A DNA stretch of 64,000 nt, taken from positions 1,134,501-1,198,500 of the forward strand of contig NZ_CP031842.1 in NCBI RefSeq assembly GCF_003441615.1, given 5' to 3'. Source of the stretch: Dechloromonas sp. HYN0024 (GTDB lineage: Bacteria > Pseudomonadota > Gammaproteobacteria > Burkholderiales > Rhodocyclaceae). Position numbers and translations under genes: made by a program. Below the pieces are notes generated by a model. It made no database searches. It was not told where the DNA came from and saw nothing but the letters and a program-made list of their open reading frames with translations. Shown here one piece after another: positions 30,486 to 39,602 of this stretch (positions are counted from its first letter, which is position 1; each line of letters opens with the position of its first letter).

Positions 30486-31864
30486 TGGGCTTTCAGATTG
30501 TTGTTCTCTGGTCGGATGGGTTGATCTGGTTGCTCGTCGCTGCCGCCATCGGGGTTGCCATGCTGATTGCGAAGAGCCCGCCCTTGCTGGCTGCCTGGCG
30601 ACGAGTCGGGGCGAGCCGGGTGGGCATGGCCTCGGCGACGGTGTTGCTGGCCTTCATTCTCATCGGCCTGCTCGATTCGCTGCATTACCGGGCGCAACTG
30701 GAGAGCAAGCCGGGCAAGAAGGCGGTCTATGCGGTCGAAGTGCTGTCGGTGCTTGATGCGCTGGCGGCGCCACTCCGTTCGCGCAATGAAAAAACCTATT
30801 CAGCCCCTTTCGCCACCCGGCTCTACGCCAAGGAGACCATCGATGTGCCGGGGCAGGGGTCGGTGCGCGACTATCCGCGCCTCAAGCACGGTGGCCAGCA
30901 TCTCGGTGAGCGGGAGGGTGAGGTCGCCGAGGATGTTGGTTTCACGGCTTTCCGGGCATGTCTGCTGGCGTTTGTCGGCTGGCTGGGGGTGTTTGGCCTG
31001 GTGGTGGCAGGCACCCGGCGCCAGGGTCAGGTAACCCTGGCGGGGCAGACGGGCTTTGCCTGGGATGCTGTCCTGCTCACGCTGCTCGTCATCGTGCTGG
31101 TCAGTGTGCCCCTATTCTGGCTTTCCGGCCGTTACCATGTCTTCGGCACTGACAAGGTTGGCCAAGACGTGCTTTATCAGATTCTCAAGAGCGTTCGAAC
31201 CGGGCTGATCATCGGTCTTGTCACGACCCTCGTCATGTTGCCCATGGCGGTGCTGCTCGGCATTGTTGCCGGCTATTTTCGCGGCTGGGTCGATGACCTG
31301 ATCCAGTACATTTATACCGTCCTCAACTCGATTCCAGGTGTCCTGCTGATTGCCGCCGCCGTGCTCATGATGCAGGTGGTCATCGATACCCATCCCGAGT
31401 GGTTCTCGACGGCGGCCGAACGGGCCGATCTGCGGCTGCTGGCACTCTGTTTCATTCTCGGCATCACCAGCTGGACGGGGTTGTGTCGGTTGCTGCGCGG
31501 CGAGACGCTGAAGTTGCGCGAACTCGAATACATTCAGGCGGCGCAGGCTTTCGGCGTGTCGAACTGGCGCATCATCATCCGCCACATCCTGCCCAACCTC
31601 ATGCATATCGTCATCATCGCCCTGGTCATGGACTTTTCCGGGCTGGTGCTGGCCGAGGCCGTGCTCTCCTACGTCGGTATTGGCGTCGATCCGACCATGA
31701 CCAGCTTTGGCACGATGATCAACAGCGCCCGTCTCGAGCTGGGTCGAGATCCCGTTGTCTGGTGGTCACTGGCTGCGGCTTTTTCGGCCATGTTCATTCT
31801 CGTCCTGGCCGCCAATCTGTTTGCCGATGCCGTGCGCGATGCATTCGACCCGAGGGCTGCATAA
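30482..31864 (+). CDS. ABC transporter permease, Yej/Opp-C type
   Basis: A 460-residue permease, longer than usual for OppC/YejE (about 300-340). The extra length is a periplasmic-type insert between TM1 and TM2, about residues 60-160, including SAPFATRLYAKETIDVPG. The core has HVFGTDKVGQDVLYQILKSV and the EAA loop AAQAFGVSNWRIIIRHILPN, and ends FADAVRDAFDPRAA. It is coupled to both neighbours: it overlaps the upstream stop and ends directly before the ATPase start. Confidence 0.92.
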   Translation: MMGFQIVVLWSDGLIWLLVAAAIGVAMLIAKSPPLLAAWRRVGASRVGMASATVLLAFILIGLLDSLHYRAQLESKPGKKAVYAVEVLSVLDALAAPLRSRNEKTYSAPFATRLYAKETIDVPGQGSVRDYPRLKHGGQHLGEREGEVAEDVGFTAFRACLLAFVGWLGVFGLVVAGTRRQGQVTLAGQTGFAWDAVLLTLLVIVLVSVPLFWLSGRYHVFGTDKVGQDVLYQILKSVRTGLIIGLVTTLVMLPMAVLLGIVAGYFRGWVDDLIQYIYTVLNSIPGVLLIAAAVLMMQVVIDTHPEWFSTAAERADLRLLALCFILGITSWTGLCRLLRGETLKLRELEYIQAAQAFGVSNWRIIIRHILPNLMHIVIIALVMDFSGLVLAEAVLSYVGIGVDPTMTSFGTMINSARLELGRDPVVWWSLAAAFSAMFILVLAANLFADAVRDAFDPRAA

Positions 31865-33841
31865 ATGTTGAAGGTGGACAATCTCCGTTTGGGTTTCGCC
31901 GCCGGTAAAGCTACGCTGGCTGCTGTGGACGGTATTTCCTTCGCGATTTCCGCTGGTCAGACCTTTGCCCTGCTCGGTGAATCGGGCTGTGGCAAATCGG
32001 CCACGGCGCAGGGCATCATGCGACTGTTGCCTGCCGCCGGGCGGATCCTCGCCGGAGAGGTCAGACTGGAAGGCACGGAACTGCTGGGTCTTTCCGAAGC
32101 CGACATGCGTGTCTGGCGCGGCGGCCGCATGGCAATGATTTTCCAGGAGCCGGCGACCAGCCTCAACCCGGTACTGACCGTCGGTCGGCAGATCAGCGAG
32201 GTGCTCGAACGTCACCTCGGCCTGCGCGGCGAAGCGGCGAACGGGCGCATGGTTGACCTCCTGCGTCAGGTCGGCATCGCCGATCCCGAGCGCCGCCTGA
32301 CGGAATACCCTTTCCAGCTTTCGGGGGGCATGAAGCAGCGCGTCATGATAGCCATCGCCCTGGCCGGCGAGCCGGAACTCCTGATCGCCGACGAGCCGAC
32401 CACCGCGCTGGATGTCACCGTGCAGGCGCAGATACTCGATTTGCTGGCCAAGTTGCAGGCTGACCGGGGCATGGGCATGTTGCTCATCACTCACGATCTT
32501 GGCGTGGTTGCCCGCATGGCGCACCGCATTGGCGTCATGTATGCCGGTGAACTGGTCGAAGTGGCCAGCCGCGAGGCGTTTTTCTCATGCCCGAAACACC
32601 CCTATACGCAGGCCCTGTTCGCGGCGCTGCCGGAAGTTTCCCGGCGGGGCCTCAAGCTGACCACCATCCCCGGCCAGGTGCCATCCTTGGCAGCGATGCC
32701 TTCTGGCTGCCGCTTTGCCGACCGCTGTGCGCAGGTTATGTCCGTTTGTCGTGAGGTTTCGCCGCCCTGGCGCGAGGTTGCCGACGGCCACACCGTGCGC
32801 TGCCACTGGCAGGGAGAGGCAGTCGCCGATGATGCTGGCCGCCATGCGGTGACCGAGCTTGATATTGAACCGGGAAGGCCATTTCTCCAGGTCAGTGATC
32901 TCAAGGTGCATTTCCCCATCCGCAAGGGTTTCCTGCAACGAACGGTGGGCCATGTGCGGGCGGTCGACGGGGTTTCCCTGGCCATTTCGGCCGGGCGCAC
33001 GCTGGCCCTGGTTGGCGAATCCGGTTGTGGCAAGACGACGGTTGGCAAGGCTTTGCTCCAGTTGATCCGGCCGACCGCTGGTAGCGTTGCGCTGGGCGGC
33101 AGCCAATTGGTCGGCCTGAAGGGACGACGGTTGCGCGATGCGCGCCGACATATGCAGATGATTTTTCAGGACCCGTTTGCCTCGCTCAATCCGCGTCTGC
33201 GCGTTGGCGAAATTATCGCCGAAGGGATGGGGGCGCTCGGGGTCGCGACCGAGCCAGGGGCGACCACTCAAGCTGTTGTGGCTTTGCTGCAGCAGGTCGG
33301 ATTGTCGGGGGAGGCGGTTGGCCGCTATCCGCACGAGTTTTCGGGTGGTCAGCGCCAACGTATCGCCATCGCCCGTGCGCTGGCCGTTCAGCCGGAGCTG
33401 CTCATCTGCGACGAGCCCACCTCGGCGCTCGATGTTTCTGTCCAGGCGCAAATCCTCAATTTGCTGAAGAAGCTGCAGGCCGAACTCGGCGTCGCCTACC
33501 TGTTCATTACCCATAACTTCGCCGTGGTCGAATATCTGGCTCACGACGTTGCCGTCATGTATCTCGGTCGTATTGTCGAGCAGGGGAGGGCGGAGGAAGT
33601 CTTGCGCACGCCACGGCATCCCTATACGCAAGCCCTGCTCTCGGCGGTGCCCGTGCCCCGCCTGGCCGGGCCGACGACCATCATTCGGCTAGCCGGCGAA
33701 ACGCCGTCGCCGGCCAATCCGCCTGGTGGCTGCCATTTCCATCCGCGTTGTCCGCAGGCGATGGTAGTTTGCCGCCAGCACTACCCGACGGTGAGAGGTA
33801 TCTCAGGAACGCATCGTGTCAGCTGTCATTTGATCGGCTGA
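31865..33841 (+). CDS. Dual-ATPase ABC importer subunit (YejF type)
   Basis: A 658-residue fusion of two peptide-importer ATPases (DppD-DppF like). Walker A sites are [15 protein letters not shown] and [15 protein letters not shown]. Signature motifs are [15 protein letters not shown] and [15 protein letters not shown], with Walker [15 protein letters not shown] and [14 protein letters not shown]. Each half ends with a Cys-containing oligopeptide-type C-terminal motif (CRFADRC, CHFHPRC). It forms one operon with the two permeases. The expected substrate-binding protein is absent from both ends of the operon. Confidence 0.94.
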   Translation: MLKVDNLRLGFAAGKATLAAVDGISFAISAGQTFALLGESGCGKSATAQGIMRLLPAAGRILAGEVRLEGTELLGLSEADMRVWRGGRMAMIFQEPATSLNPVLTVGRQISEVLERHLGLRGEAANGRMVDLLRQVGIADPERRLTEYPFQLSGGMKQRVMIAIALAGEPELLIADEPTTALDVTVQAQILDLLAKLQADRGMGMLLITHDLGVVARMAHRIGVMYAGELVEVASREAFFSCPKHPYTQALFAALPEVSRRGLKLTTIPGQVPSLAAMPSGCRFADRCAQVMSVCREVSPPWREVADGHTVRCHWQGEAVADDAGRHAVTELDIEPGRPFLQVSDLKVHFPIRKGFLQRTVGHVRAVDGVSLAISAGRTLALVGESGCGKTTVGKALLQLIRPTAGSVALGGSQLVGLKGRRLRDARRHMQMIFQDPFASLNPRLRVGEIIAEGMGALGVATEPGATTQAVVALLQQVGLSGEAVGRYPHEFSGGQRQRIAIARALAVQPELLICDEPTSALDVSVQAQILNLLKKLQAELGVAYLFITHNFAVVEYLAHDVAVMYLGRIVEQGRAEEVLRTPRHPYTQALLSAVPVPRLAGPTTIIRLAGETPSPANPPGGCHFHPRCPQAMVVCRQHYPTVRGISGTHRVSCHLIG

Positions 33842-33903
33842 ATTGTTGCTTGTATCAGCGGCGCTTGCCGTGAGCCGGCTTGGTTGCACTGGCAGCTTTG
33901 ACA

Positions 33904-35132
33904 TGCGGATTCAACCGGTGGATGCAACGGTTTGGTAAAAACGTTGTGCCGGTGTTTCGTAGTTTAGTGTTTTCCGAGGGCGCTCATTCAGTTTCCGGGC
34001 AATGGCACTCAGCTTCGCTTGCGAATAGGGGGACAGGTCAATTCCCTTTGGGAAAAACTGGCGCAACAGTCCATTTGTATTCTCATTCGTTCCACGTTGC
34101 CAAGGGTGATGGGGGTCGCAGAAATAGACTTGGATATCCGTCGCCAGCGTGAATCGCTTGTGGCCAGCCATTTCCTTGCCCCGGTCCCAGGTCAGCGATT
34201 TGTAGAGCTCTTGCGGCAACTTACGAGCGTTTTTGATCAGGGCGTTGGTGACGGTCCCGGTATCTTTGCCGGAGAGCTTGACCAGCATCAGGTAGCGCGA
34301 TTGACGTTCGACGAGCGTCGCAATCTGACTGTTCTTGCTGCCGCACAGCAGATCACCTTCCCAGTGCCCCGGCACCGCCCGATCATCAGCCGTGGCCGGC
34401 CGTTCGCTGATTGACACAGCATCGACGATTCGGCCGTGATCGCCAGTCTTTTGTGTGTGATGGCGAGAGCGGCGCATGGCTCGCGTCCGCCGCAAATACG
34501 CCAGCAACTCCTTCTTCAGAGCGCCTCGGGTTTGAATATAGAGGGTGCGATAGATAGTCTCGTGTGACACCTGATGACTCGCATTGTCTGGGTTGGTCCG
34601 CTTGAGCCAGCCAGCAATCTGTTCTGGTGACCACAGCGAATGCAGCTTGTTCGCCACTATATGCGCCAGCTCAGGGTTCTCAGCCAGTTTGCAAGGCTTG
34701 GGGCGAAGTGCCCGAGCCCAGGTTGCCTGGTCGGCTTGAGTCGCTCGGTAACACTCCCGGCCACCATTGCGGTTGACTTCACGACTGACGGTGGACGGCG
34801 CTCTCCTCAATTGAGTAGCGAGCGCACGGATGGAACAGCCCGCAACTAAACCTCGCGAAATATCTTCCCGGTCGGAAAGTGTCAATGCCCGTTTGGAGCG
34901 ACATCGCAGTGCCGGAGTTATCCCGCCAGTCTCGGCCAGGATTCCCTGAACCGATGAGTGATTTCGATCAAAGAGCTGGGCGATTTGTTGTAGTGAGTCG
35001 CCCTTGCGCCAGCGTTCCCACATCAGCGCCTTCTGGCTATCCGTGTAATAGATCCGGGTTCTCTGTTTCATTGGCAACACTCCTTCTGCTTACGCAGATT
35101 CTAGTGTGTTGCATCCACCGGTTGAATCCGCA
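33904..35132. mobile_element. IS30-family insertion sequence, apparently intact
   Basis: Perfect 25-bp terminal inverted repeats at 33904-33928 and 35108-35132 (outer bases TGCGGATTCAACCGG) bound one transposase gene. The flanking two bases read TG on both sides (mltD strand), consistent with a 2-bp target duplication. Because the ends are partly palindromic the exact boundary may shift by a few bases. The element sits in the 3' end of mltD. Confidence 0.88.
33911..35080 (-). CDS. IS30-family transposase
   Basis: A 389-residue DDE transposase. Two N-terminal helix-turn-helix regions include SLQQIAQLFDRNHSSVQGIL and SIRALATQLRRAPSTVSREV. The integrase core has catalytic Asp in GHWEGDLLCGSKN, Asp in SLTWDRGKEMA and Glu in QRGTNENTNGLLRQFFPKG, so it looks active. 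The stop codon lies inside the left inverted repeat, as is common in this family. Confidence 0.95.
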   Translation of the reverse strand: MLPMKQRTRIYYTDSQKALMWERWRKGDSLQQIAQLFDRNHSSVQGILAETGGITPALRCRSKRALTLSDREDISRGLVAGCSIRALATQLRRAPSTVSREVNRNGGRECYRATQADQATWARALRPKPCKLAENPELAHIVANKLHSLWSPEQIAGWLKRTNPDNASHQVSHETIYRTLYIQTRGALKKELLAYLRRTRAMRRSRHHTQKTGDHGRIVDAVSISERPATADDRAVPGHWEGDLLCGSKNSQIATLVERQSRYLMLVKLSGKDTGTVTNALIKNARKLPQELYKSLTWDRGKEMAGHKRFTLATDIQVYFCDPHHPWQRGTNENTNGLLRQFFPKGIDLSPYSQAKLSAIARKLNERPRKTLNYETPAQRFYQTVASTG

Positions 35133-36549
35133 CAGCTTTACTGCCACCCACCTTGGTCTTTGCCGCCCTGGTGCCGCCATGGCCAGGCTTTCCCGCCGCC
35201 TTTGCTCCCGCCTTGGTCGCGCGCGGTTCGCCGCTGCCGCATTTCTTTGCTGTCTTGCCCTTGCCGGCCTTGCCGCAACGGGCTGAGCGTTCCGGCTCGA
35301 TGATGTGCTGCGGGGTCGAAGTATTGAGCAGATTGTTCAGGCTCGCCGTATTGCCACTGCCCGGGACCAGCAAGGTTGAGCCGGCACCCAGCCGGACTCT
35401 TTCGGACAGGCCATTGGCGCGGGCCAGTTCGCCCGCCGTGGTATCAAAGCTGGCGGCAATCCGGTCGAGTCGCTGGGGGGCGGTCAGCGTGTAGGCTTGC
35501 CACTGGGAGAGCGGTGCCTGCGTGTTTTGCAGGTTGTTGCGGAAGGCGTCAAGCTTGTCCGTCGGAATCACGACCGGGGTTGATGCCTTGATGACCGGGC
35601 GGTTGTGCGACGGGTTGAGGCGCTGGAACTCTTCCAGACTCATGTTGGCCAGGCGGGCGGCTGTCTTGACGTCCATCGGGCGGCGCGTTTCGAGGGTCGC
35701 GAAATACGGTTCGTTGGGAATCATCGGCAGATCAAGGCGGGCGATCAGCGCCGGGTTGCCGAGGATGTTTTTCAATGCCTGCAACTTGGGGACGTAATGC
35801 CGGGTTTCGTTCGGCATGGTCAGGTTGGGATAGTCTGTTGGCAGGCCGCGCGATTCGTTCTTGCCAACGGCGCGTTTGACGGCACCTTCCCCCCAGTTGT
35901 ACGAGGCCAGGGCGAGGTGCCAGTCGCCATGCATGTCGTAGATGGCCTGCAGGTAATCGAGAGCAGCGCCGGTCGACGAAACGATATCGCGCCGTTCATC
36001 GCGCCACCAGTTCTGTTCGAGATTGAAGCGCTTGCCGGTGGCCGGGATGAACTGCCACAGACCGGCAGCATGGGCCGGCGAATAGGCGTTCGGGTTGAAC
36101 GAACTCTCAACCATGGGCAGCAGGGCGATTTCCGTCGGCATGCCACGGGCCTCGAGTTCGTCGACAATGTAGTGAAGATATGGGCGGCTGCGGGAGACCA
36201 TGCGGCGCAGCGCATCGGGACGGTTCTGGTACCACTGCTGGTAATAGAGAACCAGGTCGTCATTCAGGTCGGTCATCGCGAATCCGTTGCGGATGCGCTC
36301 CCACAGGTTGGTCGAATGAACGGTCAGATCGATGGTGCCGGGCAGTTGTGGGGCCAGGCGTATTTCGTGGACGGTCAGTGCATCGTCGAAAGCTGGACCG
36401 GGTTCGGCCAGCGAGGGCATGCTCAGCGACGGATAGTTCGTTGCATCCAGCCCTTCGGCGAGCAGTGGTGCGGCAAGCGTCAACAGCACGGCGCCAAGCA
36501 TTGCGGCAAATATCTGGCGGATTGGCGACAGGACGCTGCGCTGCTGCAT
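35101..36549 (-). CDS. mltD: MltD-type lytic murein transglycosylase, C-terminus altered by IS30
   Basis: A 482-residue cell-wall lytic enzyme. The signal peptide is in about 1-30 (IFAAMLGAVLLTLAAPLLA). The SLT domain has catalytic Glu in LLPMVESSFNPNAYSPAHAA, plus LASYNWGEGAVKRAV. One LysM-like repeat follows (YTLTAPQRLDRIAASFDTTA) with a basic Lys/Ala/Gly tail. The last residues, IQPVDATH, come from the IS30 end. Removing the IS gives an in-frame ending KAASATKPAHGKRR. ATG 36549 is used because the longer open frame runs into the tRNA-Asp gene. Function should be kept. Confidence 0.92.
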   Translation of the reverse strand: MQQRSVLSPIRQIFAAMLGAVLLTLAAPLLAEGLDATNYPSLSMPSLAEPGPAFDDALTVHEIRLAPQLPGTIDLTVHSTNLWERIRNGFAMTDLNDDLVLYYQQWYQNRPDALRRMVSRSRPYLHYIVDELEARGMPTEIALLPMVESSFNPNAYSPAHAAGLWQFIPATGKRFNLEQNWWRDERRDIVSSTGAALDYLQAIYDMHGDWHLALASYNWGEGAVKRAVGKNESRGLPTDYPNLTMPNETRHYVPKLQALKNILGNPALIARLDLPMIPNEPYFATLETRRPMDVKTAARLANMSLEEFQRLNPSHNRPVIKASTPVVIPTDKLDAFRNNLQNTQAPLSQWQAYTLTAPQRLDRIAASFDTTAGELARANGLSERVRLGAGSTLLVPGSGNTASLNNLLNTSTPQHIIEPERSARCGKAGKGKTAKKCGSGEPRATKAGAKAAGKPGHGGTRAAKTKVGGSKAVRIQPVDATH

Positions 36550-36631
36550 GAATGGGGCTCCTGGCACTTTTGGGTCTACTAAGAAGGCGATTATACCCCG
36601 GTGGGGAAAGTCCACTTTTGGCTGGTGAACG

Positions 36632-36657
36632 AAAAAGACCAGCCGGGGCTGGTCTCT
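36632..36657 (-). terminator. Rho-independent terminator after first tRNA triplet
   Basis: Stem AGACCAGC/GCTGGTCT with loop CCCG on the minus strand, followed by a T-run. It ends the downstream tRNA set before mltD. Confidence 0.85.
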
Positions 36658-36664
36658 TGAATGT

Positions 36665-36741
36665 TGGCGGAGTGGACGGGACTCGAACCCGCGACCCCCG
36701 GCGTGACAGGCCGGTATTCTAACCAACTGAACTACCACTCC
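36665..36741 (-). tRNA. tRNA-Asp (GTC), copy 1
   Basis: A 77-nt cloverleaf with acceptor GGAGTGG/CCACTCC, discriminator G and encoded CCA. The anticodon loop CTGTCAC gives GTC. It is the last tRNA of the downstream Ala-Glu-Asp set. Confidence 0.96.
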
Positions 36742-36753
36742 GCGCTAAAACCT

Positions 36754-36829
36754 TGGCGTCCCCACGGGGATTCGAACCCCGGTTACCGCCGTGAAAGGGC
36801 GGTGTCCTAGGCCTCTAGACGATGGGGAC
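36754..36829 (-). tRNA. tRNA-Glu (TTC), copy 1
   Basis: A 76-nt cloverleaf with acceptor GTCCCCA/TGGGGAC, discriminator G and encoded CCA. The anticodon stem CCGCC/GGCGG holds loop CTTTCAC, so the anticodon is TTC. Confidence 0.96.
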
Positions 36830-36860
36830 CCGGACTTTCAGTATTGCCTAGTTCGGCGCT

Positions 36861-36936
<76 letters not shown>

Positions 36937-36988
36937 ACAATCGAGACACAGCCGAACTATCTGGCCCGAAGGCAATGCCTTCTGACCT

Positions 36989-37010
36989 AAAAAAACCGGA
37001 GTGCTCCGGT
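36989..37010 (-). terminator. Rho-independent terminator between the two tRNA sets
   Basis: Minus-strand stem ACCGGA/TCCGGT with a GCAC loop, followed by seven T. It suggests that each tRNA triplet is its own transcription unit, or that read-through is partial. Confidence 0.8.
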
Positions 37011-37022
37011 CTTCTTATATGT

Positions 37023-37099
37023 TGGCGGAGTGGACGGGACTCGAACCCGCGACCCCCGGCGTGACAGGCCGGTATTCTAACCAACTGAACTACCACTCC
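37023..37099 (-). tRNA. tRNA-Asp (GTC), copy 2
   Basis: The sequence is identical to the copy at 36665-36741 as far as I can read: 77 nt, anticodon GTC, encoded CCA. Confidence 0.96.
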
Positions 37100-37126
37100 G
37101 CGCTAAAACCTTTACTGCCAAATTCT

Positions 37127-37202
37127 TGGCGTCCCCACGGGGATTCGAACCCCGGTTACCGCCGTGAAAGGGCGGTGTCCTAGGCCTCTAGACGATGGGG
37201 AC
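37127..37202 (-). tRNA. tRNA-Glu (TTC), copy 2
   Basis: The sequence matches the copy at 36754-36829: 76 nt, anticodon TTC, encoded CCA. It is the substrate of the GltX enzyme coded just upstream. Confidence 0.96.
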
Positions 37203-37226
37203 CCGGACTGTTTTCTTTCGCACTTT

Positions 37227-37302
<76 letters not shown>

Positions 37303-37366
37303 GCCGCGAAAGAAGGCCGCATTATAGGGACCGTCCCGGTCCTTGTAAAGGGCCTTTCGCGATTAT

Positions 37367-38761
37367 TTAGAGATACGGGGCCAGTGCCGCAGCCACCTTG
37401 TCACGGCCGATCAGGGTGATCACCGCATCGACCGCCGGTGTCTGCGCCTGGCCGGTCAGGATGACGCGCAGCGGCATGGCCAGCTTGGGCATCTTGAGGC
37501 CATGTTTGGTCACCATTTCCTTGATCAGAGCGCCGATGGCAGGCGCTTCCCAGGCTACCGTGGCGATCCCGGCGGCGAAATCGGCCAGGGCGGGGCGGGC
37601 TTCGTCGGCCAGGTGCTGGGCGAGCAGTTCCGGATTAGGCGTGACCTGCCCGTAGAACACTTCCAGTGCATCGGCCAGGATGTTCAGGGTGTTGCAGCGC
37701 TCAACATACAAGGCAGCGGCCTTTGCGAGGTCGGGGCCGTTGCCGGTCGCCACGCCGCGCGCCGTCAGTCGGGCCTCGACCTGGGCGGCCAGTTCGGCCG
37801 GCGGCAGTTGTTTCATGTAGTGCTGGTTCAGCCACAGCAGCTTTTCGGTATTGAACTGGGCGGCCGAGGCCGTGATGTGATCAAGGTCAAACCATTCAAC
37901 GAACTGTTGGCGGGAAAACACCTCGTCGTCACCATGCGACCAGCCGAGGCGAGCCAGGTAATTGATCACCGCTTCGGGCAGGAATCCATCCTCGTCATAT
38001 TGCATGACCGACACCGCGCCGTGGCGCTTGGACAGTTTGGCGCCATCATCGCCGAGGATCATCGAAAGGTGGGCATAGGTCGGAATCTCGGCACCCAATG
38101 CCTGCAGGATGTTGATCTGGCGCGGCGTATTGTTGACGTGGTCGTCGCCACGGATGACGTGGGTGATGCCCATGTCCCAGTCGTCCACACAGACGCAGAA
38201 GTTGTAGGTCGGGGTGCCATCGGCGCGGGCGATGATCACATCGTCGAGTTCGCCGTTGGCAAACTCGATGCGGCCCTTGACCTGGTCATCCCAGGCGACG
38301 ACGCCATCCTTCGGGTTCTTGAAGCGGACAACCGGCGGGATATCGGCCGGCGCGGGCGGCAGCGTCTTGCCTGCCTCCGGGCGCCAGCGACCGTCGTAGC
38401 GCGGCTTTTCCTTCTTGGCTTCCTGCTCGGCGCGCAGCGCATCGAGTTCGTCGCGGCTGGTGTAGCAGTAGTAGGCCGTGCCGGCGGCCAGCATCTGACC
38501 GATCACCTCCTTGTAGCGATCCATGCGCTGCATCTGGTAGAACGGGCCTTCGTCGTGCGCCAGACCGAGCCATTGCATGCCGTCGAGAATGGCCTGGACG
38601 GCCTCAGGTGTCGAACGGGCAACATCGGTGTCTTCAATGCGCAGAATGAAGGTGCCACCGTGGCGGCGGGCATAGGCCCAGGAAAACAGTGCGGTGCGGG
38701 CGCCGCCAATATGTAGATAACCGGTGGGGCTGGGAGCAAAACGGGTACGGACAGGCTTCAT
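37367..38761 (-). CDS. gltX: Glutamate--tRNA ligase
   Basis: A 464-residue class I synthetase. The HIGH-type motif is in [16 protein letters not shown] near residue 10 and the KMSKS-type motif is in [13 protein letters not shown] near residue 237. The C-terminal helical anticodon-binding domain is complete, and length matches non-discriminating or discriminating GluRS of Pseudomonadota. It reads straight into the tRNA-Ala/Glu/Asp clusters, 65 bp downstream, so enzyme and cognate tRNA may share a transcript. Confidence 0.97.
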   Translation of the reverse strand: MKPVRTRFAPSPTGYLHIGGARTALFSWAYARRHGGTFILRIEDTDVARSTPEAVQAILDGMQWLGLAHDEGPFYQMQRMDRYKEVIGQMLAAGTAYYCYTSRDELDALRAEQEAKKEKPRYDGRWRPEAGKTLPPAPADIPPVVRFKNPKDGVVAWDDQVKGRIEFANGELDDVIIARADGTPTYNFCVCVDDWDMGITHVIRGDDHVNNTPRQINILQALGAEIPTYAHLSMILGDDGAKLSKRHGAVSVMQYDEDGFLPEAVINYLARLGWSHGDDEVFSRQQFVEWFDLDHITASAAQFNTEKLLWLNQHYMKQLPPAELAAQVEARLTARGVATGNGPDLAKAAALYVERCNTLNILADALEVFYGQVTPNPELLAQHLADEARPALADFAAGIATVAWEAPAIGALIKEMVTKHGLKMPKLAMPLRVILTGQAQTPAVDAVITLIGRDKVAAALAPYL

Positions 38762-38857
38762 GGGAGGCGTGATCTATGCGTAAACAAAGGGTCCTATTCT
38801 AGCCGACCCGCGTTTGACCGGCTTGGTGACTTGTGGTTAAATGCGCCCCTCTCAAGT

Positions 38858-38932
38858 GGGCGGTTAGCTCAGCGGTAGAGCACTGCCTTCACACGGCAGG
38901 GGTCACTGGTTCGATCCCAGTACCGCCCACCA
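38858..38932 (+). tRNA. tRNA-Val (CAC)
   Basis: A 75-nt cloverleaf with acceptor GGGCGGT/ACCGCCC, discriminator A and encoded CCA. The anticodon stem CTGCC/GGCAG holds loop TTCACAC, so the anticodon is CAC, reading GUG. Confidence 0.96.
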
Positions 38933-38947
38933 CTTCAGAGAAAACAG

Positions 38948-38981
38948 AAACCCGCTCAGCGCAAGGCTCGGCGGGTTTTTT
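38948..38981 (+). terminator. Rho-independent terminator after tRNA-Val
   Basis: Stem AAACCCGC/GCGGGTTT with a 15-nt loop and a T-run, 16 bases past the tRNA. Confidence 0.85.
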
Positions 38982-39494
38982 GTTGCCCTCATGCCCGGCG
39001 CAGGTAGCCGAAGAGTCAGGCATCTACGCTAAAAGCTGGCTTTTGGGGTATCCGGATATTCGGTACCCATCGATTGGCAGGTCTGTTCGATGACTAAATC
39101 GTCGGTCCCCACTCAGCTAGGAGTTTGTAGATGCCTCTCTCAATGAGTCAAAGCCGACTGTATAGCGATGAGAGGGCGATCTTCATCCGAGTCCGTATCG
39201 GATACTGATTGCCTGACAGAACTGGACAATGTACGGGGTAGTCAGGCGCCAAGTTCAAAGTTTGCATGACGCCACTCGCAGTCGAAGAAGTCGAGAATTT
39301 TTAACCCGATGACGTCGGATCGATGTCATCGCAGGATGACTTTTTGGCATGTGCCCATTTCCTGTTGCCGACAGGATATACGCTGAATTTCAGAAAATTG
39401 GCATGACAGGATGGCAGTCTGGATAAATTTTCGGTTTTTTTCAAAAACTTGATTTATCGCATTAAAACAATGAATTAGCGTTTCACTTCGATGG
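38982..39494. other. Long intergenic region with small dyads (possible enhancer sites)
   Basis: About 510 bp with no convincing gene. Within it are GTCATC-N4-GATGAC (39325-39340), TCCTGT-N5-ACAGGA (39360-39376) and CTGAA-T-TTCAG (39383-39393). They lie roughly 100-170 bp upstream of the sigma-54-type promoter. That is where an NtrC-type activator would bind, but the role is inferred. Confidence 0.4.
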
Positions 39495-39510
39495 TGGCAT
39501 GGCTTGTGCA
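39495..39510 (+). promoter_or_regulatory. Sigma-54 (-24/-12) promoter candidate
   Basis: TGGCATGGCTTGTGCA matches the TGGCAC-N5-TTGCA consensus except for C to T and T to G. GG and GC are correctly 12 bases apart. Transcription would start near 39521, about 80 bp before the Met-rich gene. The locus codes its own sigma-54 activator at its far end, which supports this call. Confidence 0.6.
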
Positions 39511-39602
39511 ATGGATTTGTAGAACACACCGTTTGATCGGTTTGTTTTCGAGTCTTGCATTGTGCGGGGCATTAACTGCTATCTCACTTCGAAGGAGATT
39601 TT

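Noticed and set aside
36550..36738. Longer N-terminus for mltD
   Set aside because: The extension is translated from antisense tRNA-Asp and terminator sequence. The signal peptide begins at ATG 36549.
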